A DNA stretch of 64,000 nucleotides, taken from positions 32,593,377 through 32,657,376 of the forward strand of contig OZ024861.1 of NCBI GenBank assembly GCA_964017155.1, given 5' to 3'. This DNA comes from Oasisia sp. SBJ-2009 (Eukaryota > Annelida > Polychaeta > Sabellida > Siboglinidae). Below, one piece after another: positions 11,733-22,532 of the stretch. A program made the translations under genes and the position numbers. Position 1 is the stretch's first letter, and every line of letters starts with the position of its first letter. The notes under the pieces were generated by a model that saw only the letters and a program-made list of their open reading frames with translations, had not been told where the DNA came from and did no database searches.

Positions 11733-12007
11733 CACAACAGGACAAACTATTGTTCGCTACAACATTCAGATATCAAACTGCTCTATGGTTTTGTGAAATG
11801 GGCTCAACATGTAAAGGCACTCATGCCAAACATTTGTATTTCTCACTGTCATACAACGTGTTTGTCATCTGGGTAGATCCATGTCAAGTACAGATCCCAG
11901 GGAGAGGCCACAGAGAACGTAGGAAGGCCCTGAAAGAAGGTCCAAATAGCAAGGACCAAGTGAGTAGACCCTAGAACTCTGAGATCTACACAAGGCCCCA
12001 GACCTAC

Positions 12008-12084
12008 CTTTCTCTGCCTGATGCGACTGTTGATCTTGGACATCCGAGCAAGTCGTGCCTGCAGACTCTCAGTGGTTTTCTTAT
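12008..12084 (-). CDS. MICAL: MICAL coding exon 12 (basic linker)
   Basis: CTGCAG|AT acceptor, AAAG|GTAGGT donor, 77 nt. Reads DKKTTESLQARLARMSKINS RIRQRK. The basic end resembles the region holding nuclear-localisation signals in some MICALs, but a signal is not demonstrated here. Confidence 0.85.
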
Positions 12085-12237
12085 CTGCAGATGTGAAACA
12101 AACTCATAAATTATTGAATATATTCTCGTAGAGCACCTAATGCCCTTCTTGAGACTATACACTTTGTGTTTCCAAAAAACTTACTGTTTTATATTGCTTA
12201 TATCATCTTGGTGATGGATTATTCGGGTATGCATATG

Positions 12238-12430
12238 TATGGTTTGTGTATGGTGTGTGATGTATGTGGTTTGTGTGCGGTTTGTGTGGTGTGTTATGTG
12301 TGTGTTATGTGTGGGGGGGTGTGTGGTGAATGTGTGTGGTATGCGTGTGGGTATATGGTGTGTATGTGGTGTGTGTATGTGTGTGGTATGCATATGCTGT
12401 ATGTGTGTCATGTATGTGCATGTGAATGAC
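12238..12430. repeat. TG-rich low-complexity run
   Basis: Impure (TG)n with TGTGG, TATG and GGGGGG segments in intron 11. The ORFs on both strands are artefacts. Confidence 0.9.
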
Positions 12431-12565
12431 TGTGTATACTGCATGGGTGAGTTTATTTGTTTAAATTGCAAGTCTCAAATGTTTAACCATTCATCAGTTC
12501 ACACCTAGGACTCTTTCCTGGATTCAGACCAGTGACCTCACAGAAGCAGACCTAGACCTACTCAC

Positions 12566-12716
12566 CCTTGATGACTTTGACCTGTTTGCGGAAGTGTTCG
12601 TAGAACTGGGAGAGGTAGGACACCATGGTGACCAGGTCCGGAGAGTCACACATCGCCATGTCCTCTCCCGTCATCATGGGCTTGATCCCAAACTCCCTCT
12701 CTGCCAGGTCAAACGC
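12566..12716 (-). CDS. MICAL: MICAL coding exon 11 (CH domain, second half)
   Basis: Acceptor [49 protein letters not shown].., the type CH C-terminal helices specific to MICALs (..EREFGI.P..T..). It ends K-G| at AAGG|GTGAGT, phase 1. A degenerate 19-bp repeat abuts the acceptor on the intron side. Confidence 0.95.
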
Positions 12717-12725
12717 CTGCAACAC

Positions 12726-12895
12726 GCACAGGTCATTGACACAAGCACAGGTCATTGTCCCAAGTTCAGGTCAATGTCATAACCAAAGGTCAATGTCACA
12801 AGCTCAGGTTAGTGTCACCACAACTGGTCACCAGTATAGATCAATGTCTCAACAAGACATTGCTACAATCACATGTCAATGTCAATCATGAGTAA
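12726..12895. repeat. 19-bp degenerate repeat abutting exon 11 acceptor
   Basis: Successive 19-bp units such as CACAGGTCATTGACACAAG, CACAGGTCATTGTCCCAAG, TTCAGGTCAATGTCATAAC, CAAAGGTCAATGTCACAAG start 10 bp from the exon 11 boundary (12716) and fade after ~7-8 copies. Confidence 0.88.
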
Positions 12896-13103
12896 TTTTC
12901 AAGTCAACTATATATGTCACCACCACACACTGACACAAGATCTATCATAGGCACGCTGGCTTTGATCTACGAGGAACAGTTCCATTTAATCGGCAGAGTT
13001 TTCTAATAAAATTAAGTCTCTTTATTAGCATTTGTTTGTCTTGACTTGCAGTTGAATAACCCCCTACATGTGGTAGAATGAATACTGTGACCTTTGAACT
13101 CAC

Positions 13104-13152
13104 CAACTGATTGTTCTCCGACACTTTGTTGGGACACAGGGCGTACACGTCT
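13104..13152 (-). CDS. MICAL: MICAL coding exon 10 (CH domain, 49-nt exon)
   Basis: Acceptor TTCCAG|A, donor TTG|GTGAGT. Completes Ile and reads DVYALCPNKVSENNQL, matching the ..NNQLAF.. loop of MICAL CH domains when joined to exon 11. Confidence 0.9.
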
Positions 13153-13978
13153 CTGGAACACAGACAGAAGCTGAAGTTTTACTTCAACTCATTGCTAAAA
13201 ACGTGACAGGCCAAAACTGTCGGGACTATAAAATACATTTCACAAAACCTAAAAAACTCTAAAATAAAATAAAATAAATTCACACAGATGAAAATAAAAA
13301 TGTATGTTATGTTGTATTTTTTTTAAACAAAAACTATCTATCGGTTCCAACCACCATAACTGCAACACACTGTTTACATGGATAACTATGGCTTCACTGC
13401 AAGATTGAAATGTTGTCCTTTCACCATGCTGATAACTCTACACTACTAAGAAATATAAAAATAATAATAATAGAACATATACATTGATGTTTGAACCAAC
13501 TGCATTTTTCTGGTATTCATTTTATACCACTTCTTTCATTTGACAACAATAAAAGAAGAGTTCAACTTTGAATTTTAGTGTCTAAATACAGTTATTATGT
13601 TTTGACAGCCAGAACCACAGCGATGTCACATACCTACAGACAAATAACTCTTTGTATTTAAACATCTAAAACAACAACATTCCTCGCTGTCTGACTGAAA
13701 ACACAAGTACCGAAAAATAATTCAAACATGCTGTCTTAATATCTACACATGAATAAGTGCCGACAACGTGTCTCCTTTGGCCATCTGTAGTATTTATAGG
13801 ACTTTATAACATCACTACTCACTTTCAGATACAAATAACTGATTTCAAATTAAAAGAAACACACAGCAATTTTTGCGGGGGTGTCTGTAAACTTAAGGTA
13901 CAGAAAATATGTATATTTTTAAGGGGTTCGAAAACATACGTCCGAATACAGAGCGAACACAGCACAAAACTGGCTGAC

Positions 13979-14054
13979 ACATGACACATGACACCTGACA
14001 CCTGACACCTGACACCTGACACCTGACACCTGACACCTGACACCTGACACGTAC
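13979..14054. repeat. heptamer array at exon 9 donor
   Basis: ACCTGAC repeated ~8-9 times, ending in ACATGAC variants. On the gene strand the intron begins GTACGTGTCAG then (GTGTCAG)n, so each unit has a CAG|GTGTCA donor-like junction. Confidence 0.95.
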
Positions 14055-14205
14055 ATGAGTTCAGGGCGGTAGTGGTGGATGAGGGCACACAGAGCCACCC
14101 CACTCCGCCAGGACGACGTCATGTCCAGCACCTTGATGCGACTCCTGTAGGGCTCCAGTTGTCTCTGGAACCATTTGAGCAGGTAATGCTGGTCCCTCAT
14201 CCACT
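14055..14205 (-). CDS. MICAL: MICAL coding exon 9 (CH domain, first half)
   Basis: Acceptor TTTCAG|AGTGG; reads QWMRDQHYLLKWFQRQLEPY ... VLDMTSSWRSGVALCALIHH YRPEL, the canonical CH-domain start with the conserved W-x-S/G-L/V-A-L-C-A-L helix. The donor CAT|GTACGT (14055) keeps phase with exon 10. The intron begins directly with a heptamer array of GTGTCAG units. Confidence 0.93.
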
Positions 14206-14699
14206 CTGAAACACACAACAGCAACTGTAACATATCTAGTGAGGTACAGGTGGAGATATAAACGCACATGCGGCAATATTAAAATCATGTTTCATTGTTA
14301 TTCGGTTTTATAGTAGCACCAAGTTTGGCACACTAGTTGGGGAAGATGTGAGCACTGAGCAAGAAAGGTTTCTGTCACATTAAGCAAGTGTCGTACATAA
14401 CTGTAAATGTGACTTAGCAGTTACATTTGATACAGTGCTCAAATTTAGGCCATATCCTTGGGGCTCCACTACAAACCAAGTTCCACTTCATGATCTGATG
14501 CATTGACTGTATACCCAACAAACAAACTTGGCATTCAAAAATGCCTTAAATTTAACAATTAGACCAAACACCACAGTTGTTTTTCTCGAATTTCTCAATC
14601 AACTGAAAAACAAAAATGCCAGTTCCAACCTGGAAGACATTTTAAGAACCTACTTTGGTTGACTGAAGCCATACTCACAACTTGGTTACTAACCATAAC

Positions 14700-14815
14700 G
14701 TTTGCAGTTCTGTTCCGAGATCTGGACAATTTCATTGAGGTAGACGAGATCTCCTCCGTCGTACTGGTGCTTCACTTGGTGGGGCAGAACACAGTGGGGG
14801 TTGAGGTTGGTGTAC
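14700..14815 (-). CDS. MICAL: MICAL coding exon 8 (FAD domain to CH domain link)
   Basis: Acceptor TTGAAG|GTACACC completes an Arg codon and reads YTNLNPHCVLPHQVKHQYDG then GDLVYLNEIVQISEQNCK. The donor AAAC|GTTATG is weak, but it is the only GT giving the right phase before a stop, and it joins exon 9 in frame. Confidence 0.85.
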
Positions 14816-15267
14816 CTTCAAATACAACAGTCATGTCACTGGGTGGGGTAGAACACACACACACACGCACATATATACAGTACTCAATATATACTGTGTT
14901 AATTAGGTTGGTGTTCCTTCAAGCATAAGTTAGGTCGCTTATGTTTTAGTACAAAAACATGTCCTATACCTGCCGTAGTTCCAGCCACTCCAAATTAAAC
15001 CATAACTATGGATTACACAAGATTAGGGATAACCGTATAGTTGACATACTTGTCGACAAAACAAGACATGCATATGTTCATCTAGACTACGTCCAAACTT
15101 CACTGGCCAAACTAAGATTTCACTGTTCAAATAGCAGCGTCAACCCGTAACACGGTCTGTGTATCACATCGATTTCAATGATCATACTTTACACGGATAA
15201 TCAAATAAATCACAAACTGTGTTCGATGAATGATGTACATCACGTGTACTCCCCGTCACTACTATAC

Positions 15268-15473
15268 CTGGTTTTTGGGTCTATCGTGTACTGATTGAAG
15301 TTCTTGCACGTGTTCTCTGGAGTGGTTTGAGAGAGCAGCTGGTAGATGCTCTCTCGCTCTGCCATCACCTCGAGGGGGGTCTGACGCCCCGATGCCCAAC
15401 TTCGGATCATCCACGCGGTGTCCTGCGCCCCCAGGAACCCCCGGGCACACCCCGTACCCATGGGCCAGAACGG
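15268..15473 (-). CDS. MICAL: MICAL coding exon 7 (end of FAD domain)
   Basis: Acceptor TTGCAG|CCG. Reads [27 protein letters not shown].. and ..[18 protein letters not shown].., a signature MICAL stretch. 206 nt, ending phase 2 at CAG|GTATAG. Confidence 0.95.
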
Positions 15474-15597
15474 CTGCAACACAAGGTCAGTAGTTCAACA
15501 GTCAGGTTGTGTTTATGTGATGAACAAAACAGGGCTCAGTTGTCAGTTCATGTCTAGATGATTTGTCTTCTTGTCAGAAAATAAGCAACTAACTCCT

Positions 15598-15702
15598 TAG
15601 TTCACAATGTGCCATAGGACGGTGCAGATAAATAGTTCACAATGTGTCAGGACGGTGCAGATAAATAGTTCACAATGGGCCACCTGACAGTGCAGATAAA
15701 CA
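15598..15702. repeat. three-copy ~37-40-bp tandem repeat (intron 6)
   Basis: Three copies of a unit with TTCACAATG..CAGGACGGTGCAGATAAA, ~125 bp from exon 7. Nothing recognised in 15710-16060 apart from an (AT)n run at 16062-16089. Confidence 0.85.
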
Positions 15703-16127
15703 GACAACGGTTTCACAAAGTATTCATAATGGATGTTTGACAAAATTACATTGTTTACCGTTTTTTCGAAAAGCTTTCAACGTTTTACAATCATTATGAC
15801 ATATATTGAAAATTGCACAAATTATCACAAAGTTATTGCTAAACAATTTATATAATTTTGAACAATCACAGAAAACACACAACTGATATGTATCTAGCAT
15901 AACCGCTTAACCTTAACCCTTAGCAATAACCCTTAATTAATCAGTATAAACACTTAACATGGGAGGAATTTTGAAGAAAGTGTCATGGATACTTTTAAGG
16001 CCTGAAGAAAACCCTTGAAAGTTTACTGACCGAGACAGAAAGCATCTTAGAGTAGTAAAACATAGGATATATATATATATATATATATAATATCACCCAT
16101 ACATGACATGACAGAGGAAGCACCCAC

Positions 16128-16385
16128 CTCCAGTAGACTGTCGCCCACCAGTGCCACTAGGAGCTTGTGTCCGAAGCGTTCAATCACGCGTGACGCGTGC
16201 TCCGCGTGATACATCGAGGTGAAGTCGAACATGGCCACGTCCGCCTGCCCGTAGTGGTTGTGTGCGAACTCCAGGTCTGGCAGCATGTGATTGGTCGACA
16301 CCTCCGCCGCCTCCTTCGCATACGCCATCAGCGCGTCCTGGTCCACGTTGCTCCGGGCCAACAGCTGCTCCGGGTCATCGTAGTC
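16128..16385 (-). CDS. MICAL: MICAL coding exon 6 (monooxygenase domain, GD motif)
   Basis: 86 codons, phase 0 at both ends: [20 protein letters not shown] ... [18 protein letters not shown] ... [10 protein letters not shown], donor GAG|GTGGGT. The GD motif contacts FAD ribityl in this enzyme class (family knowledge). Its acceptor polypyrimidine tract is the first unit of a 22-bp array running upstream of it. Confidence 0.95.
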
Positions 16386-16386
16386 C

Positions 16387-16912
16387 TGCAAGTAGGAGGC
16401 AGGTATGTAGCAAGTAGGAGGCAGGTATGTAGCAAGTAGGAGGCAGGTATGTAGCAAGTAGGAGGCAGGTATGTAGCAAGTAGGAGGCAGGTATGTAGCA
16501 AGTAGGAGGCGGGTATGTAGCAAGTAGGTGGCGGGTATGTAGCAAGTAGGAGGCGGGTATGTAGCAAGTAGGAGGCGGGTAAGTAGCAAGTAGGAGGCGG
16601 GTATGTAGCAAGTAGGAGGCGGGTATGTAGCAAGTAGGAGGCGGGTATGTAGCAAGTAGGAGGCGGGTGTGTAGCAAGTAGGAGGCGGGTGTGTAGCAAG
16701 TAGGAGGCGGGTGTGTAGCAAGTAGGAGGCGGGTGTGTAGCAAGTAGGAGGCGGGTGTGTAGCAAGTAGGAGGCGGGTGTGTAGCAAGTAGGAGGCGGGT
16801 GTGTAGCAAGTAGGAGGCAGGTATGTAACAAGTAGGTGGCGGGTGTGTAGCAAGTAGGAGGCAGGTATGTAGCAAGTAGGAGGCAGGTATGTAGCAAGCA
16901 GGAGACAGGAAT
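16387..16912. repeat. 22-bp minisatellite at exon 6 acceptor, ~24 copies
   Basis: Plus unit AGTAGGAGGCRGGTATGTAG CA. On the gene strand it reads TGCTACATACCYGCCTCCTA CT, so the whole pyrimidine tract of the exon 6 acceptor (..CCTCCTACTTGCAG) is repeated upstream, but copies have TTGCTA in place of TTGCAG. Sub-groups differ by GGCAGG/GGCGGG and TATG/TGTG. ORFs over it in all minus frames are artefacts. Confidence 0.97.
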
Positions 16913-17009
16913 GTTATATTAACATTTACCAGTGGATTTGAAGTGGAACATCTACAATCTGTATACTTGCTGTATGGCATACACAACACATAAACCTACA
17001 TGACAAATA

Positions 17010-17768
17010 CAATGACATCAACTACACACCTGCAGTATGCCAACTACTACACACCTGCAGTGTGACATCCACTACACACCTACTTTATGACATTCACTAC
17101 ATACCTACTTTATGACATGCATTACACCCCTACTGTATGACATCCACTACACACCTACTGTTTGACATCTACTACGCACCTACTGTATGACATCCACTGC
17201 ACACCTGCAGTATGACATCCACTACACACCTACTGTATGACATCTACTACATAACTACACTATGACTTCCACTACACACCTACTGTAAGACATCCACTTC
17301 ACACCTATTGTATGACATCCACTACACACATGCAGTATGACATCCACTACACACCTGCAGTATGACATCCACTACACACCTACTGTATGACATCCACTAC
17401 ACACCTGCAGTATGACATCCACTACATACCTACTGTATGACATCCACTACACACCTGCAGTATGACACCCACTACACACCTACAGTATGACACCCACTAC
17501 ACACCTACTGCATGACACCCATTACACACCTGCAGTATGACATCCAGTACACACATGCAGTATGACATCCACTACACACCTACTACACACCTACTGTATG
17601 ACATCCACTACACACATGTAGTATGACATCCACTACATACCTGCAGTATGACACCCACTACACACCTACTGTATGACATCCACTACACACCTACTGTATG
17701 ACATCCACTACACACCTACAGTATGACACCCACTACACACCTACTGTATGACACCCACTACACACCTG
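17010..17768. repeat. 25-bp minisatellite at exon 5 donor, ~30 copies
   Basis: Plus unit TGCAGTATGACATCCACTAC ACACC. On the gene strand each unit contains CTGCAG|GTGTGTAGTGG or CAGTAG|GTGTGTAGTGG, copying the real exon 5 donor at 17766/17765. Copies become more diverged toward 17010. Confidence 0.97.
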
Positions 17769-18022
17769 CAGTATGACCCCCTTGATGAGGAGGCTGTGTT
17801 TCTTGGCCGTCATCACGAAGTAGTGGGTCTCGTCCTTGTAGTAGACGATGTTCTCCAGGTCGACGTTCGTCTTCTGGTTGAGCTCGCGGAAGAACTTCTG
17901 GTTGAAGATGAAGGCGACGCCACTGATCTCCTCCACCCGCGCCTCCTGCTGGCTGTTGTGGTTGATGAAGTTCGCTGTCACCGCGATCGCGAGCTTGCCT
18001 CGAAACTCCTTCCGTCGAAACC
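17766..18022 (-). CDS. MICAL: MICAL coding exon 5 (monooxygenase domain)
   Basis: Acceptor CGTAG, then [20 protein letters not shown] ... [23 protein letters not shown].., one of the best conserved MICAL blocks. It ends ..GVILQ at CAG|GTGTGT (17766), phase 0. The donor lies at the edge of a ~30-copy 25-bp array whose units repeat CTGCAG|GTGTGT or a close variant. Confidence 0.95.
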
Positions 18023-18239
18023 CTACGTCGGGACACAGAGAAACGGGTAAAGTAGACATTTCATTAAACAGATTATCAGGTGATTGTGTAGGTGCTCGTA
18101 GTGTTAATATATTTAAAATATAATCAACATATACCTAAGACGGGTGGGGTATACTTAGATAGATTGGTTGGACTTTGGATAAGGCAAAGGGCTTCCTAGT
18201 CCACCTGCCATCTAGAGTTGAATCTCTAGGTGGCAATCT

Positions 18240-18290
18240 TGTTCAATTGCAGGGTGTGGTGGCACAGTGGTTAGGGCTTCACCCATATCT
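18240..18290 (+). mobile_element. possible SINE head fragment
   Basis: GTGGTGGCACAGTGGTTAGG G resembles the tRNA-like A-box part of invertebrate SINEs; no body follows. Weak. Confidence 0.25.
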
Positions 18291-18743
18291 ACACACAATC
18301 AAGAGAATCTAATCCATTTGTTGTCATTTCGTATAATGGGAGATGTGAAGGTCATTAATTCCATGTTGTTTTGGTTCATTCAGCACAGGTCTGCTATCAC
18401 GTAGAGCAAAGTGAAGTGCACATTTCTAGTGACCAAATTCCTTACTGCATCTATGAAGAACAGTAAAACACATTTCTACACCCGACAGGGTCAAGGAGGT
18501 ATCCGGGTCATGTTTAAAATTTTATGTATCCTAGAAAGCATTGGTTATTTTTTGATGACACTTGACATATATGGAATGTATACAGACACATCATTGCGGT
18601 GGTCAAATACAAACTGTGATGGCTGCACATGTGGCCATCACGTTCTTTTGGCTGACCACACGAGGTGTTTGTGTGTAGTACAGGTGGGGATAAATGTCAT
18701 TGTGTCCCGTGTCCTGAGATGCCCTACTGAGTCCCCCACTCAC

Positions 18744-18845
18744 CAGCCAGTGTATTTCTCTTGCCGTCAGCTCCCAGCAGCACGTCAAACTCAAACTCAC
18801 TGACTGGATGGTCCGATGGAGACACCTTCACACGCCATCCTGTGT
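18744..18845 (-). CDS. MICAL: MICAL coding exon 4 (GADG segment of FAD domain)
   Basis: In phase it reads [20 protein letters not shown] then [15 protein letters not shown], the conserved DG-type motif of flavin monooxygenases. Donor is GCTG|GTGAGT. There are two acceptor AGs six bases apart (TTTAG at 18846 and ACACAG at 18840); both keep frame. I chose the first because it retains the conserved Gly before Trp-Arg. Confidence 0.9.
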
Positions 18846-19350
18846 CTAAAACACCAACATACACCTTCACAATTGATCCTGTCTCTCACACTGGACACAT
18901 TACTTCCTTGTCTCAACATTACATGGTCTAAAAACCTTCTCACTTCTTTCAAAGTATCACTCACTAATATGTTTTAGCAGTTCTCAAAACCATCACTGAC
19001 GCACGTCAATGAAGTCAGTGATAAGAAATCATCAGATTCAGATTCTGTTCTGACAAGAACAAAATATTTTCTATTTTGTCAATATGCATAAATCTTAGTT
19101 AACTGGTCAGCAGAAAACCAGTAAGAAATTTTTGAAAACCAGTGAGAAAATTTTAATAAAACTGACACACCACGCACTGCAAATGTACTATTTCACCTTT
19201 TGTACTTCATAAAACTAACAGGATCCCTACTTATTTACCAATGCTACAGCCAGCAGGAATGACAATCAAGAGAACCAAATGAACTACAGCGTTTGCAGCT
19301 GGTCATAGGTCAGCCAGCCAGCTGGTCAGTTCTCTGACCGCTCCACTCAC

Positions 19351-19473
19351 GTTCGCCCTCGCCCCCTCCGACCGCGACGGGCTCGAGGATGCTGTCGAAA
19401 GTGACCCCTGGATGGATCTCTACCCCCACTAACAGGGCGGCTTTCAGTAGGATACATTGCAGAGTGCGGATAC
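19351..19473 (-). CDS. MICAL: MICAL coding exon 3 (monooxygenase domain)
   Basis: TTTCAG|GTATCC acceptor, C|GTGAGT donor, 123 nt. Translated in the phase left by exon 2 it reads SIRTLQCILLKAALLVGVEI then HPGVTFDSILEP and a glycine-rich GGGEGE end. This matches the MICAL segment after ..DHI. It is too fragmentary for a simple ORF search and was found by phase walking. Confidence 0.92.
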
Positions 19474-19561
19474 CTGAAACAAACAAACAACATAAGACCA
19501 GTGTCTTCTTGCACCAGAGCTTTTTAACATGTTTTTGTGTGTTTATGTTTTAGATTAACGT

Positions 19562-19880
19562 ATAGATAATTTACTGTATTTATTTACATACACAGATTTA
19601 GTAAATGTTTTAATTTGATATTAATTTATATAATTTTCAGAGGCTTAGTATACTATACATCTTTAAAACAGTGTTTAATTTATTTTAAATTGATTTATAT
19701 AATTTACATACAAAGGTTTACTAATGTACATTTTAAACAAAAAATGTATTTGATTTATATTAATTTATATAATTTACATTTATATTTATTAATACATTTA
19801 TTATACGTCTTGTACAGCACATCGATCCGCCATGCGGGAATTAGTGCTATAAAAACACAGTTTTATTATTATTGTTGTTT
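19562..19880 (+). mobile_element. ~300-bp dispersed AT-rich element, copy 1
   Basis: Closely matches 58325-58615 throughout. Both end CATCGATCCGCCATGCGGGA then ATTAGTGCTATA..AAA and ATTATTATT, a retroelement-type 3' tail. Located in intron 2, directly followed by a tRNA-like SINE. Confidence 0.75.
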
Positions 19881-19902
19881 TGAAGACAGTTTTTTATCCA
19901 GT

Positions 19903-20272
19903 TGTGGGGAGCGGTGGTCACGCGGTAGAGCACCAGACTGCCAATTGAGGGGATGGTCATTCAATCCCACCTACCACTGTTTCGAAACTTAGGCAATTTT
20001 GTTCACCCCACATTTGCCTGTGTCTTTCGGAAGAGACACTAAAAGCCGGTGGTCCCTTCTAACTGGTGTCTATGCCAGGGGAAGTAAAAGATCCCACACA
20101 GGGGGTAAATGTGTAACCTGTAGTAGTCTCATTAATTCTAGAGAAGGACAACTCCTGCATTAGCCCAAGTTTGGGCTGTTTGGAGGAAACCACCCAAGAA
20201 CTAAGAACCTAAGTCGAACCTGTTTTCCTATGGGACGTTAGATTCTTAGTGAGGGTGCCAGCTCCTAGGTTT
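19903..20272 (+). mobile_element. tRNA-derived SINE, near full length
   Basis: Starts with a tRNA-like head: A-box-like GGTCACGCGGTAGAGCACC, B-box-like GGTCATTCAATCCC. A body follows with CTTTCGGAAGAGACACTAAA AGCCGGTGGTCC, the conserved central region seen in many marine invertebrate SINEs. A second copy of the same body lies inverted at 26925-27130. Nothing recognised in the flanking 20280-22530 stretch beyond ordinary AT-rich intron. Confidence 0.75.
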
Positions 20273-22532
20273 TATTTTCTTCATTTAATATTATGTTGTT
20301 ATGATTACAACATGCATATTGAAGGCTTACAGCTTATCAATTTATTGATTACAGTATGAAAGATTCTGACTGCAGCATGTTCAAATGAAAACATCCAATT
20401 TTAATACAAAAGTGAGCGGCAATAATGCCAAAGCGAACAGAGTTAATGGCAATACCATTTGATGTTTAACTTTCCCACGTTCTAGAAAGCAGACGTCCTG
20501 TTACCAAATACAGCTCAGCCAATTCTGGACAGACAAGCTTCCTGATTTGAAGAAAAAGATAAAACAGTTAACACTTCCATGAAAGATCATTTGCATTATT
20601 TCCCACATTAAACCGAGTGCACAGTCCTGTCCATGAGGCAGTTTGATGTGGCCTACTTAAACTAGATGCAGCACTGGCATAAACTCCAATTGTTGTTTTG
20701 TTAAGCAGCACCTAATTTACTTAGGTAATCATCTCAATGCATAGAAAATGCTCTTATCCACTAGGAATCGGGACAGCAAAATGCAATTTTCTCCTTCACC
20801 TAGTGCCTGGTGCCTGGCCCAGTGCAGCACTATTGGAACTACATGTGTACAGCCATGTATACATGAATATGTGTAAACCCAAATTTGGTTATATACCATA
20901 TAAAATCCACTATATATACACTACACAGACCCATACAACTCATGGCATTCGTCAAAGTAACCAACATTCACCACTGATCAACACAACCTAGAGAGTGGTG
21001 ACCTGATGCTGTTAATTATCCTACCGTTGTAATGTCCTTGAGGTGGAGAATTAGCCGTACATAATCTCGCTGGAGAGGGACTTAAGCATTGATACATATT
21101 TAATCGCCCAGTGCATGGTTCCACATTGAACAGACCTCTCACACTGCAGACCAGGGTTTAAACTGACTGGTTACCATAAAACATTCAAGCAACTTGTTTC
21201 TCTGCCAATTGCCCCAGTTCCCTCTGCCTGGCGTCACGTGGGATCTACCTGGGACGTACTGTAGAGTCGAAGGCCTCCCGAGGGAATAGGAAAAGAAACT
21301 CGGTTTAAACACTCATCCCACTGTGTGTATTTAGTATAAGAAGCTGCCTGGACCATTCCATCCAACAGTGATGAGAAACTAACAACTGTCCTAGATCATC
21401 CACTTGTCCTTACTGTCCTCAGTGTCCTGTCTCTGTCACAACTGTCCTTTCACCCACCAGGAATGTCCTATCTCGTCTAGTCTAATCTAGTCGTCATCAC
21501 AACTCGTCCATTACTCATCAGAGATGCCCGTGATGATAACTGTAGAACTAACTGCATCTGGACCCATTTAGAATACCCATGCATCACCAATAGTCTACAA
21601 TTTACCACAATTAGTACCGAGTCTGTCTGACACATAAGTAACCAGTAACTACACACACAGTGGTGCACTGACTATGAGTACATCTGCTGCTGACTTCCAT
21701 GTTCAAAATGTATTACAAGGTCAGAAGAAAATAGGCACGGTCATTAATATTATCCTATTTACATCGAAAACCACTAACAAACCACAGCTACTTTTATTTA
21801 AAATATTTCTCATCATTTCACTATATGAACACCAAAACAAGATTACAAACCATCACTGATCAGAACAATAATTAAACAACATGTACGCTTAATAGGAAGA
21901 GGGTAATGTACCTGCTTACTGAATTATCAACCCCTAATAAAATAACCGTTACTTTATGAAATTAAATTGAGACTGATTAGAAGGACCAGACATCACCATA
22001 CAAGACTCAGATAATGAAGTCTGAGTCACATTGGGCCCCTGTGTTTACATCAATCATTACAGTCTCCTGAGACTTCCCGGTGAGATCATAGACAGACGCT
22101 ATCGAGACGGGCACAAAACACATTTCCTTCAGTGCGTGATTCCCTCGTTGTGGAGCCAGTGATACGTGGCCCGTGCGACCGACCAACGGGAGACGAACAA
22201 ACTGAATTAACAACTGTAGATGCACTCAGTTAGAGCAAGACATGCATCAGCATAGAGTCCAGGCATCTCCCACTGTATGGCTGTTTTGCTAGACGCTGAG
22301 AGAAACGTCTCTCTGGGTTATGATTAAGTTCTTCCAGTTTGTGTTGGTCACTGATCATAATGCAGTGACACTTCAAATGTAGCATCAACAGTTGCTCTGG
22401 TCTATGATGGGACATATACATAAGCCAGCTATGCTGAAAGAATATTGTTTAGATCAGCCATTCACAGACGATATTGCTATTGGTGAAACATATCACAAAT
22501 GTTGAGATCAATCCAATATGAGAGTTGGCAGA

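Noticed and set aside
16047..16989. Minus ORFs of 189-268 codons ([16 protein letters not shown] repeats)
   Set aside because: The 22-bp array is read in three frames; only the exon 6 part (16128-16385) is coding.
19903..19985. Possible tRNA gene (tRNA-like boxes)
   Set aside because: The head is followed by a conserved SINE body that recurs at 26925-27130; the stem pairing is poor, so it is a SINE head.
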